Source: JAKVAV01 sp964651785 (GTDB taxonomy: Bacteria > Bacteroidota > Bacteroidia > Flavobacteriales_D > Cryomorphaceae). Taken from it: DNA of 20,944 bases. Positions 1-6,961 of this stretch are shown piece by piece. Location: the NCBI GenBank assembly GCA_964651785.1, contig CAZYWJ010000061.1, positions 1-20,944 of the forward strand, read 5' to 3'. Under the pieces are notes generated by a model. That model was not told where the DNA came from. It was given only the letters and a program-made list of their open reading frames with translations, and did not search any database. Positions within the stretch are counted from its first letter, which is position 1; every line of letters begins with the position of its first letter. The position numbers and the translations under genes are program-made.

Positions 1-47
1 AGGGTTGGGGCAGCGGGTGGGAATGCTCATCTCTACTTCTGATCTCT

Positions 48-74
48 CACAGATTCCACGGATTGACACAGATT
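48..74. repeat. Three imperfect direct repeats CACRGATT
   Basis: CACAGATT occurs at 48-55, CACGGATT at 57-64 and CACAGATT at 67-74, with starts 9 and 10 bases apart. No coding sequence covers it. It has the look of the low-complexity repeats scattered between genes in many Bacteroidota genomes; that comparison is from general knowledge, not from a search. Confidence 0.6.
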
Positions 75-119
75 CTTTCGTAAATCGTTCTTGGTCATTC
101 GCGTAGCGAGCTGCGACAA

Positions 120-140
120 TTGACTATTGACCACCGACCA
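120..140. repeat. Short heptad repeat (TTGACYA-like, 3 units)
   Basis: Three consecutive 7-base units, TTGACTA, TTGACCA and CCGACCA, occupy 120-140 without interruption. The period matches the much longer heptad arrays around the four-helix-bundle gene (5938-6961), but the unit sequence differs. With only three units, chance similarity is possible. Confidence 0.45.
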
Positions 141-421
141 TCGTGGGAAATATACCAGACAGTAAGAGAACTTTTTCGTCACCTAACTCCACGAGCATTG
201 ATGGGACCGACACTGCCAAAAGGTTCACTCACCAATATCCGTTCGCACGTCGTTCTTTCCGTGCCAACATAGTGCTTTCATAATTTGCGATTTTAGTTTA
301 AGGTTAAATTACGTCCGCACAGAGTCATAAATAGTACCGGTTTTATTGCTCTTGCAAATTAGAACTTAGAGCCCGGCACATACTTTGGCTAAAATGAGCT
401 AAATAAAAAAAGAACACAAAA

Positions 422-1153
422 ATGGATTTAGCAAATAAAGTAGCGGTAGTAACGGGAGCAAGCGGAGGCATAGGAAGCGCGATAGCAAAGAAGCTGGACG
501 AGCACGGATGTCACGTAGTATTGACGGCGAGAAGTACGGAAGACCTCAGACAGTTGGATTCCGAATTGCAAAACACCTCACTTGTAGTCGAAATGGATGT
601 TGCTGATTCGAGCAGTGTAGCCAAAGCCTTCGAAAAGATAAATGGTCACTTTCCCGATATCGATATATTGGTAAATGTAGCGGGAGTGATGCCTTTAACC
701 TATCTCAAAAATCTTCATTTGGATGAATGGTTGAATACCATTGAGGTAAATGTAAAAGGTGTACTGCGCACCCTTCACGGCGCACTTCCTGCCATGAAGA
801 AAAAGAAGTCGGGACATATAGTCAATATTGCCTCGGTAGATGGAAAAGAACTATTTGCGGGCGGAGCCATCTATGGCGCTTCAAAGGCTGCGGTAACTGC
901 ATTATCTCGCGCTATGCGTATGGAGCTTTCTCCTGAATTCAATATCAAGGTGACCTCAATAGAGCCGGGTACGGTGGATACCCCGTTAAGAGAAGACATT
1001 ACGGACAAAGAACTTCTGGAAGATAAAGACTATGGTGGCGACGAAGCCAAGTTGAGTGCAGATGCAATAGCCCGAGCCGTCCTATACGCCGTTTCTGAAG
1101 ATGATAGCGTCAACATTAATGAAATCCTCGTTAAGCCTACGGGCAAATCGTAG
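422..1153 (+). CDS. SDR-family NAD(P)-dependent oxidoreductase
   Basis: A 243-residue classical short-chain dehydrogenase/reductase, the usual length for this soluble Rossmann-fold family. The cofactor loop TGASGGIG is at residues 11-18, D59-V60 follows the expected beta strand, the NAG motif appears as NVAG (85-88), and the catalytic set N110, S138, Y151, K155 is complete. The substrate-side EPG motif is at 181-183, in place of the commoner PG. Arg37 after the second strand suggests NADPH preference; this is inference. The start gives a standard N-terminus and has an A-rich leader with no Shine-Dalgarno. The gene stands alone and converges on the histidine kinase gene. The substrate cannot be told from sequence; many relatives act on small alcohols or serine-like substrates. 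Confidence 0.93.
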   Translation: MDLANKVAVVTGASGGIGSAIAKKLDEHGCHVVLTARSTEDLRQLDSELQNTSLVVEMDVADSSSVAKAFEKINGHFPDIDILVNVAGVMPLTYLKNLHLDEWLNTIEVNVKGVLRTLHGALPAMKKKKSGHIVNIASVDGKELFAGGAIYGASKAAVTALSRAMRMELSPEFNIKVTSIEPGTVDTPLREDITDKELLEDKDYGGDEAKLSADAIARAVLYAVSEDDSVNINEILVKPTGKS

Positions 1154-1263
1154 ATCGATTTGACACGGATGGTTTGAATACCTCCTTCAGATACGGACTT
1201 TGAATATGGAAGTGATTTCTTTCGAATAATCTAAGGGTTGGCTTTCGCCTGATCGCTAATCCG

Positions 1264-1284
1264 AAAAAATCGGTTGGCCGATTT
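1264..1284 (-). terminator. Intrinsic terminator after the histidine kinase
   Basis: A perfect 7-bp stem (AAATCGG / CCGATTT) with a 4-base loop lies at 1267-1284. On the minus strand it is followed at once by a T-run, giving a rho-independent terminator that overlaps the kinase stop codon by two bases. The plus strand has no T-run after the hairpin, so it does not serve the convergent dehydrogenase gene. Confidence 0.6.
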
Positions 1285-3070
1285 AAACCGTCAAAAGTTC
1301 TACCCAAAACTCAGCTCCCTCTCCTTCTTTTGAAATTATACCTATTTGTCCGCCCATCGCTTCGACAAATTCCTTTGAAATGGCCAGACCCAAACCCAAG
1401 CCATCGGTTTTATCGCCCGATACTCGCTTAAACGGTTCGAAGATGAGTTCTTGTTGCTGCCTTGAAATGCCGGGGCCCTCATCTTTCACGCTGATACGAA
1501 CCCGATGAGTGTTATTTCCGACGCCCTTCACCGAAATCGTTCCTTGAAGAGGGGTATAACGAATTGCGTTTATGAGAATATTGTTGAGCACCCACGTGAT
1601 CTTGTGCGTATCCACCAATATGTCAGGCAGAGGGCGATCAAGACGGACTTCTATTTTCAATTCTTTTTCCTTCGCGAAAGGTTCCACAGCCTTAACGGCC
1701 TTTTCTATTGTAAATTCAGGGTTTTCGAAGGTTCTGTTCAGTTCGATCAGACCTCTTTCAATCTTAGAGATATCGAGCACCTGATTGATGGTCTGTTTTA
1801 TTCGCTGATTATTTTCGTCAATGGTTTGCAGCCATTCCTGTTGCTCTCGGTTAAGCCCCCCGAGTTTAGCGTTGCGAAGTAAGTCCGTCCCCATTTCTAT
1901 GGCAGCCACGGGCGTTTTCAGTTCATGGCTCAAGGTGCTCATAAATGCGGTTTTTGCTTTTTCCTTTTCAGAAAATTCGGTCACATCGGTAAGCAGAATC
2001 ACGTGACCTGAAAGTATTGGCTTTTCTTCTCCAATCGGAGTTACGAGTACGTCGATAATATCTTTAGAAAAGAGTTTTTCCTTCCTGTCCTCGGTAATGG
2101 AAACGGGTTTGAACTTCCTTTCTTCCCATTCGCGCCCGGGCATCATTAAATCCGAAATCAGAGAGTTCAGCAACTCATTGTGGACGGCCACATCAGGGGC
2201 GTATTTTCCCATCAGCTCATCGCGCTTCAGGTTGAGTAGCTTTAAAGCCTTCTTATTTGCGAATATTATTTTCTTGGCAGTATCCAAACCTACAATGCCT
2301 TCGCTCATTTGATTAATCACGGCATTGAGTCGATTTCGCTCGGCCAGAATTTTTGAATAACTGCTTTCTTCGTACTCCTTCAGCTTACCCACCATCTTAT
2401 TAAATGAATAGGCCATTTCACCAAACTCATCTTTTCTTTGCATGGAAATGGTGGCTTCATAATCTCCTTTGGCCACCTTTTTAATCGATTCGTTGAACCT
2501 TTGAATAGGCTTTATGATCAGCGACGGAAATGAAAAGATGACCATAAGAGCGAGAATGATCGTGCCCGCGCCGATGGTAATCATATATATCAATACCTTC
2601 TCCGAACTGCTTTGAACTTCGGAATTTCTCTTCAGCACGGCATCCTCATTTAAAGAGTATAAGCGATTTAAATTCTGCTTGATTTGATGGATCAGGATTC
2701 GGGCTTGTTCAGCTTCACCTTTTTCCAATAAGGCGATTAAGTTGTGAGATTCGGTTAATAGCTCATTGGTAAGTTCGCGCTCACCGCTCTCCGTTACGTT
2801 TGCGGCCTGTAGCCGAAGGTTTTCTTTAAAACTTAAAATTTCATCTGCGGGTAGTGGTGAAGGTGGCTCTTTCTCATTCAAGCTAAATTGGATCGCGTCC
2901 AAAGAGTTATCCATTTCATGGACATACTGCAGCGTGCGGTAGTTGTCTTTAATGATCTCACCCGAGTTGCGGGAGAGTATGTGAATGTAGTAGCTCCCGA
3001 CCCCTCCCAGCCCTACCAACAGAACGAGCATAAGGAGCAATGCCAGCAATATTTGATGTTTGATTTTCAT
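1283..3070 (-). CDS. HAMP-PAS sensor histidine kinase of the kdp locus
   Basis: A 595-residue membrane histidine kinase. TM1 spans about residues 7-29, a mainly helical extracytoplasmic region about 30-158, TM2 about 159-183, then HAMP (about 184-235), PAS (about 243-365), HisKA and HATPase_c. The phospho-acceptor is H382 in SHELKTP. The ATPase domain keeps the N box (N497, N501), the G1 box DEGPG (530-534), the F box and the G2 box GLGLGL (557-562), so it should be active. It follows the truncated KdpD gene by 9 bases and ends the locus. KdpD there lacks a kinase domain, so this protein probably supplies phosphorylation for K+ limitation signalling, with the NtrC-type regulator at 11710 as partner. 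That pairing is inference. It is not an E. coli-type KdpD: it has no KdpD domain, no four-helix membrane block and no GAF domain. Confidence 0.92.
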   Translation of the reverse strand: MKIKHQILLALLLMLVLLVGLGGVGSYYIHILSRNSGEIIKDNYRTLQYVHEMDNSLDAIQFSLNEKEPPSPLPADEILSFKENLRLQAANVTESGERELTNELLTESHNLIALLEKGEAEQARILIHQIKQNLNRLYSLNEDAVLKRNSEVQSSSEKVLIYMITIGAGTIILALMVIFSFPSLIIKPIQRFNESIKKVAKGDYEATISMQRKDEFGEMAYSFNKMVGKLKEYEESSYSKILAERNRLNAVINQMSEGIVGLDTAKKIIFANKKALKLLNLKRDELMGKYAPDVAVHNELLNSLISDLMMPGREWEERKFKPVSITEDRKEKLFSKDIIDVLVTPIGEEKPILSGHVILLTDVTEFSEKEKAKTAFMSTLSHELKTPVAAIEMGTDLLRNAKLGGLNREQQEWLQTIDENNQRIKQTINQVLDISKIERGLIELNRTFENPEFTIEKAVKAVEPFAKEKELKIEVRLDRPLPDILVDTHKITWVLNNILINAIRYTPLQGTISVKGVGNNTHRVRISVKDEGPGISRQQQELIFEPFKRVSGDKTDGLGLGLAISKEFVEAMGGQIGIISKEGEGAEFWVELLTV

Positions 3071-3079
3071 TCTACAAGT

Positions 3080-4204
3080 TTAAAAGACGACAATGACATC
3101 AATTTCGGTATCTTTTAGGAGCTTTAATAATTTGTCAAAATAATTTCTGCCCGTCAGCTGACGCCACAGAGAGAAAGTAGGGCGGCCGGTTACGATATTC
3201 GTGATTTGAAGTTCTGACGCCTTACCGTATATGGCTTCGGGAATGTCTTCGGCACTTACCGTAACTATTACCGCTCCGAGTTGTTTGGCCCATTTCATAT
3301 TCTCGAGCAGTTTTCGTTGGCTTTTAAGATCTATTCTCGCTGAGTCTTCGCTTTTGGTTTTTATATAAAGCACATACCATTCAGACTGATAATGATCTGC
3401 GAGGCGAGCCGTTTTACGTATGATCTTTTTCCCCGCTGAATAATTGGTGCTGATGCAGGCCATAAATCTTTCAATGGGCATTCGTGATTTTACGGGCAGG
3501 CTTTTCTCAATTTTCTTTTCTACCTGAGAGGCCACTTTTCTCAAGGCCAAATCACGTAGTTGAAGAATTTTTTCAGGCTGAAAATAATTGTCCAAGGCTC
3601 TTTGAATGCGGTCGCCTTTGTAGATCTTGCCTGCTTTCAACCGCTTTATTAAGTCTTCGGCCGGAAGGTCAATATTCACCACTTCGTCGGCATACCGGAG
3701 GAATCTATCGGGAATGGTCTCCGAAACGTCAATTCCCGAAATCTGCTTAACGCGATCGTTCATACTTTCAAGGTGCTGAACGTTGAAGGCCGTAATCACA
3801 TTTATGCCATTGTTCAGGATTTCCACTACATCCTGCCACCTCTTTTCGTTCCTGCTTCCGGGAATGTTGCTATGAGCCAATTCATCTACCAAGACGACAT
3901 CGGGATGCTGACTGATGATGGCGTCAATATTCATTTCCTTGAGTTCATGGCCTTTATGAAATACATTTTTTAAAGGAATAACAGGGATGCCTTCGGTAAG
4001 CTCCCAAACTTCTTCGCGGTCGTGAGGTTCAATGAGTCCTGCCATTACATCTATACCCGCATTGAGGAGCTCATGCGCTTCCTGAAGCATACGGTAAGTT
4101 TTGCCTACACCGGCAATCATACCGATGTAGACTTTTAACTTACCTCTTTTAGAATTCCTGATCAGGTCTAAAAAATCCTCTGATGAACTTATGCTTTTAG
4201 ACAT
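3080..4204 (-). CDS. kdpD: KdpD N-terminal sensor protein (KdpD + USP domains, no kinase)
   Basis: A 374-residue protein matching only the cytoplasmic N-terminal half of KdpD. The Walker A motif GMIAGVGKT is at 28-36, with Ala in place of the usual Pro, and the Walker B segment VLVDELAHSN is at 104-113. A universal-stress-protein-like domain fills about 245-374. Canonical KdpD is near 900 residues and continues into four membrane helices, GAF and kinase domains; all of these are absent, and the chain ends cleanly after the USP domain. The histidine kinase gene starts 9 bases downstream, so the two probably form a split sensor. In other bacteria the USP domain binds c-di-AMP; whether this one does is unknown. 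The preceding porin gene ends 44 bases upstream. Split KdpD is a natural form in Bacteroidota, so I do not treat it as a broken gene. Confidence 0.93.
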   Translation of the reverse strand: MSKSISSSEDFLDLIRNSKRGKLKVYIGMIAGVGKTYRMLQEAHELLNAGIDVMAGLIEPHDREEVWELTEGIPVIPLKNVFHKGHELKEMNIDAIISQHPDVVLVDELAHSNIPGSRNEKRWQDVVEILNNGINVITAFNVQHLESMNDRVKQISGIDVSETIPDRFLRYADEVVNIDLPAEDLIKRLKAGKIYKGDRIQRALDNYFQPEKILQLRDLALRKVASQVEKKIEKSLPVKSRMPIERFMACISTNYSAGKKIIRKTARLADHYQSEWYVLYIKTKSEDSARIDLKSQRKLLENMKWAKQLGAVIVTVSAEDIPEAIYGKASELQITNIVTGRPTFSLWRQLTGRNYFDKLLKLLKDTEIDVIVVF

Positions 4205-4248
4205 GTACGGTCTTCTTTATTTAAACTATATCGGGTTCTTTACTGAAT

Positions 4249-5337
4249 TTAGAGAAAGATGCTCAATGATGTACCCACAAAGTAGTTATCCGTGGTGGGT
4301 GTTTGTTCTTCATCAAGAAAGATTCGGTCTTTTCTACTGCTGAAGGTACGACCTTCAATCCTCCAAAGCACGTTTTCTCTTATTTGTACATCGAGGTTTA
4401 CAGAGTATCCAAATGTCCGGAAGCCATTGGGTGTTCCCGTCGAAATGATCACTCCCCCTTCATCGGAATAATACTCACCTCGGGCGGCAAGTGTCAGCTT
4501 CTCGGTAAGCGCATAGCGGGCAATCAAAACCGGGCTATACCAAGAGTTGTAACGGCTGCTTCCTTTTGCTACCTGCTGAGCACCGATGTCAAAACCGGCA
4601 ATCAGACCCAAATCTTCAGTGAGTTGAAACTGGCCGTAAAAGTTATGGAAATAGCGCATCTGTCGGGTGCTGTCGGGAGTATCGGTGCCAATGAAGGAAG
4701 AGCTGTTGAGCGTTACGCGATCGTTGGGTGTCCAGGTCAGTTGGTGCCCGAAGGCAGGAGTTTGATTGCCATCCACCCGCTGAATGCGCTGCCAGCCATT
4801 CAAAACCAATCCGCTCAGAAACCATTTCTTGTTCTCTGAGGTGTAAGATATCTTCGCCCCTGACAGGTAGTAAGGTGAGTTTTCAGCCAAAATGCTTCGA
4901 GTCATGTTCCAGGTAATCGCACCAATGGCGCTTTCAAACCCGATGTGTGACGCAAATATTCCCGCATCTACCCAGAGATTTTTTTTCTTGGAGAGTTTGA
5001 CACCGACATTGGCTTCAAAGGCATTCTTTAAAACTCCGGGCTCGGCGGCGAGATTCGCATTGGCATACGTACCCGCCATAAGAGCGAGCTTACCTCTCAC
5101 CTTGTCATCATCATATGCGGCTTGAATATATCCGAAGTTCAGATTCACTTCGTTGTGTCGGTTGAAGGAATAGAGGAAATCAGGGCGAACATGATCATCG
5201 GGGTTGGCGAAGTCATAAACGTAGTAAGTTTCGACATATCCGCTCATTTCAAAAAAATTCTTTGTTGAATCTGATTGAGCTTCTGCGAAGTTGACCATCA
5301 CAAGCATTGCTAATGCAGCAATAATTGACTTTTTCAT
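4249..5337 (-). CDS. Outer-membrane beta-barrel porin of the kdp operon (BBP2/OmpL-like)
   Basis: A 362-residue outer-membrane protein. Residues 1-20 form a signal peptide with an AEA-Q cleavage site. The remainder alternates short amphipathic strands and polar turns rich in aromatic, Asn and Gly residues, and ends in a hydrophobic strand (LSIFL), as expected for a beta-barrel. The early segment GYVETYYVYDF and the FNRHNEVNLNFGYI segment resemble the putative porin-2/OmpL-like family (PF07642); this is recognition, not a search result. It lies 7 bases after kdpC and before kdpD, clearly inside the locus. The likely role is an outer-membrane pore that feeds K+, or an accompanying ion, to the periplasmic face of KdpFABC. 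The ion specificity is inferred from context only. Confidence 0.87.
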   Translation of the reverse strand: MKKSIIAALAMLVMVNFAEAQSDSTKNFFEMSGYVETYYVYDFANPDDHVRPDFLYSFNRHNEVNLNFGYIQAAYDDDKVRGKLALMAGTYANANLAAEPGVLKNAFEANVGVKLSKKKNLWVDAGIFASHIGFESAIGAITWNMTRSILAENSPYYLSGAKISYTSENKKWFLSGLVLNGWQRIQRVDGNQTPAFGHQLTWTPNDRVTLNSSSFIGTDTPDSTRQMRYFHNFYGQFQLTEDLGLIAGFDIGAQQVAKGSSRYNSWYSPVLIARYALTEKLTLAARGEYYSDEGGVIISTGTPNGFRTFGYSVNLDVQIRENVLWRIEGRTFSSRKDRIFLDEEQTPTTDNYFVGTSLSIFL

Positions 5338-5344
5338 TTTAAAA

Positions 5345-5911
5345 TTATTTCAGTTTGTCTAATTCTATATTCAATTTGAGCACGTTTACATAACCACCGG
5401 GGCCAAGTAAGCCCAGCAGTGGTTCTTCGGTCTGCTCTTCCACCAATTTGATGATTTTATCCTGAGCTATTCCTCTATTCCCGGCAATCCTGCTTATCTG
5501 AATCATGGCTCCTTGTTTAGAAATATTCGGATCTAACCCCGATCCCGAAGCAGTGACGAGGTCGACAGGAATATCTGTTTTCTTCAATCCGGTATGGTAG
5601 GCCATTAAGGTATCAATTCTGTCTTCTACCAATTTCAGAAAGTCGGGATTTGTAGGTCCGAGGTTAGATCCTCCCGTCGCTGAGGCGTCATAATCCACTG
5701 CCGAAGGTCGACTCCAGAAATACGCTGAGCTATTGAACGCTTGTCCGATTTGCTCATAACCTATCAACATATCATCCTTGTAAATCGGATTACCCTGACT
5801 TGCTTCAGGCGCGATAAGATTCGCCAAACCCACCATAGCAGCGGGATAAATCACTCCAAAAATCAGCATGGTTAATAATGCCAAGCCGAGTGTTCTTCTT
5901 ATTGTTTTCAT
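5345..5911 (-). CDS. kdpC: Potassium-transporting ATPase subunit KdpC
   Basis: With the start at 5911 the protein has 188 residues, normal for KdpC. One membrane helix (about 7-32, with the family segment FGVIYPA) is followed by the extracytoplasmic domain with FNSSAYFWSRPSA (59-71), GGSNLGPTNP (80-89) and the C-terminal LLGLLGPGGYVNVL region. KdpC is a single-span subunit of KdpFABC that supports substrate capture. The reading frame stays open far upstream through the heptad repeat and the N gap, but that extension would be low-complexity TSHKSQ-type repeats. MKTIRR at 5911 is the conserved start. KdpC is normally translated directly after KdpB; here about 1 kb of repeats and an antisense gene separate them, while the porin gene follows by 7 bases. 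I see no promoter of its own, so it probably depends on read-through. Confidence 0.95.
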   Translation of the reverse strand: MKTIRRTLGLALLTMLIFGVIYPAAMVGLANLIAPEASQGNPIYKDDMLIGYEQIGQAFNSSAYFWSRPSAVDYDASATGGSNLGPTNPDFLKLVEDRIDTLMAYHTGLKKTDIPVDLVTASGSGLDPNISKQGAMIQISRIAGNRGIAQDKIIKLVEEQTEEPLLGLLGPGGYVNVLKLNIELDKLK

Positions 5912-5937
5912 TCTGTTTTTAATTTTTTTACTTGTTT

Positions 5938-6263
5938 TTTTGACTTGTTTTGAGTGACTTGTGAGTTGTGATTTGTGACTCGTTGTTTGTGATTTGTGAC
6001 TCGTTGTTTGTGATTTGTGACTTGTGACTTGTTTTGAGTGACTTGTTGTTTGTGACTTGTTGTTTGTGACTTGTGAGTTGTGACTTGTNNNNNNNNNNNN
6101 NNNNNNNNNNNNNNNNNNNNNNNNNNNNNNNNNNNNNNNNNNNNNNNNNNNNNNNNNNNNNNNNNNNNNNNNNNNNNNNNNNNNNNNNGTGACTTGTTGT
6201 TTGTGACTTGTGAGTTGTGACTTGTGACTTGTTTTACGTGACTTGTTTTGCGTGACTTGTGAC
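5938..6263 (-). repeat. Distal heptad array, TTGTGAC type (contains assembly gap)
   Basis: On the plus strand, 21 consecutive 7-base units run from 5938 to 6084 (TTGTGAC, TTGTGAG, TTGTGAT, TTGTTGT, TCGTTGT and similar). Ten more units run from 6194 to 6263. The 100 N at 6089-6188 interrupt the array, so its true length is unknown. Read on the minus strand the unit is GTCACAA, a form of TCACNAA, which makes this array inverted relative to the two TAATCAC-type arrays nearby. The minus strand stays open in the kdpC frame across it. Confidence 0.85.
6089..6188. other. Assembly gap (100 N)
   Basis: Exactly 100 undetermined bases, the conventional placeholder for a scaffold gap of unknown size, placed inside the heptad array. 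The array probably broke the assembly. Confidence 0.95.
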
Positions 6264-6333
6264 GAATTACTAATCACTAATTACTAACAACCAATCACTA
6301 CTTACTAATCACCAGTCACCAATCACCAACCAA
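6264..6333 (+). repeat. Proximal heptad array, TAATCAC type (10 units)
   Basis: Ten 7-base units in unbroken register, including GAATTAC, TAATCAC, TAATTAC, CAATCAC, CAGTCAC and CAACCAA. The register continues directly from the distal array: the last TTGTGAC unit ends at 6263 and GAATTAC begins at 6264. Unit sequence and orientation match the right-hand array at 6780-6961. Confidence 0.85.
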
Positions 6334-6387
6334 CCAATCTCAAATTTCATTTACTATCTTTCCATAAACTGTTTAAAATCATTCATA

Positions 6388-6750
6388 ATGGAGACTCCTG
6401 CCCCGCATAAAAGACTGGAATGTTGGAAGAAATCGTTTCTCTTTGTAAAAGAAGTGTACCGGTTGACCTCCGACTTTCCGTCTGAAGAAAAATATGGACT
6501 TACTTCACAAATACGCAGGGCAGCGGTATCAATTCCCGTCAACATAGCAGAAGGCGCGGCAAGAAACACGAAAAAAGAATTTGCCAATTTTCTGCATTTC
6601 TCACAGGGATCAGCAGCCGAACTTGACACATTGCTTGAGCTTACCGTTGAACTCGGACTTGTCGAACCAAAAAAAGTGTCTTCTCTCATAACTGAATTAA
6701 ATTTGATTTCTAAACTCATTAATGGACTGATTAAGTCTCTCCGCAGATAA
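6388..6750 (+). CDS. Four-helix-bundle protein (S23/IVP family, Avd-like fold)
   Basis: A 120-residue protein of the family first described as encoded in 23S rRNA intervening sequences (PF05635/TIGR02436). Diagnostic features are the N-terminal ECWKKSFLFVKEVYRLT (11-27), the signature LTSQIRRAAVSIPVNIAEG (38-56), a third helix around KKEFANFLHFSQGSAAELD (62-80) and a last helix to R120. Length and architecture are complete. The fold is the pentameric helical bundle shared with Avd of diversity-generating retroelements; family members probably bind nucleic acid or a partner protein, but the function is not established. It lies antisense to the kdp operon between kdpB and kdpC, far from any rRNA, with heptad arrays on both sides. 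I see no reverse transcriptase or template/variable repeat pair. The ATG at 6388 fits family N-termini, and the leader is AT-rich without a Shine-Dalgarno. Confidence 0.92.
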   Translation: METPAPHKRLECWKKSFLFVKEVYRLTSDFPSEEKYGLTSQIRRAAVSIPVNIAEGAARNTKKEFANFLHFSQGSAAELDTLLELTVELGLVEPKKVSSLITELNLISKLINGLIKSLRR

Positions 6751-6779
6751 GGCATTCCCGCAACCCATCACCTCAAACC

Positions 6780-6961
6780 CATTCACTAGTCACTAATCAC
6801 CATTCACTAATCACCATTCACCATTCACTAATCACCAACCACTAATCACTATTCACTAATCACCAACCACTAATAACTAATCACCGGTCACCAATCACTA
6901 TTAACTAATCACCAACCACTAATCACCAGTCACCAACAATCAACCACTACCCACCAATCAC
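6780..6961 (+). repeat. Right heptad array, TAATCAC/CATTCAC type (26 units)
   Basis: Twenty-six consecutive 7-base units with no register break. The commonest are TAATCAC, CATTCAC, CAACCAC and CAATCAC; variants include TAATAAC, CGGTCAC and CAACAAT. Positions 5 and 7 of the unit are nearly always C and position 6 is almost always A; substitutions concentrate in positions 1-4. There are no unique spacers, so it is not CRISPR-like. The array overlaps the last codons and stop of kdpB (6947-6961) and has the same orientation as the array at 6264-6333. Confidence 0.9.

Larger units (their letters stand above)
1..421. other. Gene-free leader region
   Basis: I see no convincing coding sequence on either strand in these 421 bases. 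The stretch holds a short CACRGATT-type direct repeat (48-74) and three 7-nt units (120-140), then AT-rich sequence leading to the dehydrogenase gene. A TACTTTGG box at 381-388 resembles the Bacteroidota -7 element TAnnTTTG but lacks one spacer base, and I see no well-placed TTG partner, so I do not call a promoter. The 20 bases before the dehydrogenase ATG are mostly A, as is usual in this phylum. Confidence 0.7.
5912..6387. other. Repeat-filled gap between kdpC and the four-helix-bundle gene
   Basis: No gene is seen in this stretch. It consists of the distal inverted heptad array, a 100-N assembly gap, the proximal heptad array, and about 50 bases of AT-rich leader before the four-helix-bundle start. 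A TATCTTTC box at 6355-6362 is one base from TAnnTTTG but has no clear -33 partner. Confidence 0.8.

Noticed and set aside
381..388. TACTTTGG as -7 element of the dehydrogenase promoter
   Set aside because: It lacks one spacer base of TAnnTTTG and there is no TTG at a suitable distance.
5345..6277. Long N-terminally extended KdpC starting near 6277
   Set aside because: The extension is only heptad-repeat translation and crosses an undetermined gap; the conserved KdpC start is MKTIRR at 5911.
6388..6750. Diversity-generating retroelement based on the Avd-like fold
   Set aside because: No reverse transcriptase and no template/variable repeat pair is visible in the window, and the gene is a standard four-helix-bundle protein.
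6354..6755. 133-codon minus-strand frame opposite the four-helix-bundle gene
   Set aside because: The plus-strand frame carries the full family signature; the minus frame is its shadow.
6780..6961. CRISPR-like array
   Set aside because: Units are 7 bases, directly adjacent and degenerate, with no unique spacers and no cas genes.
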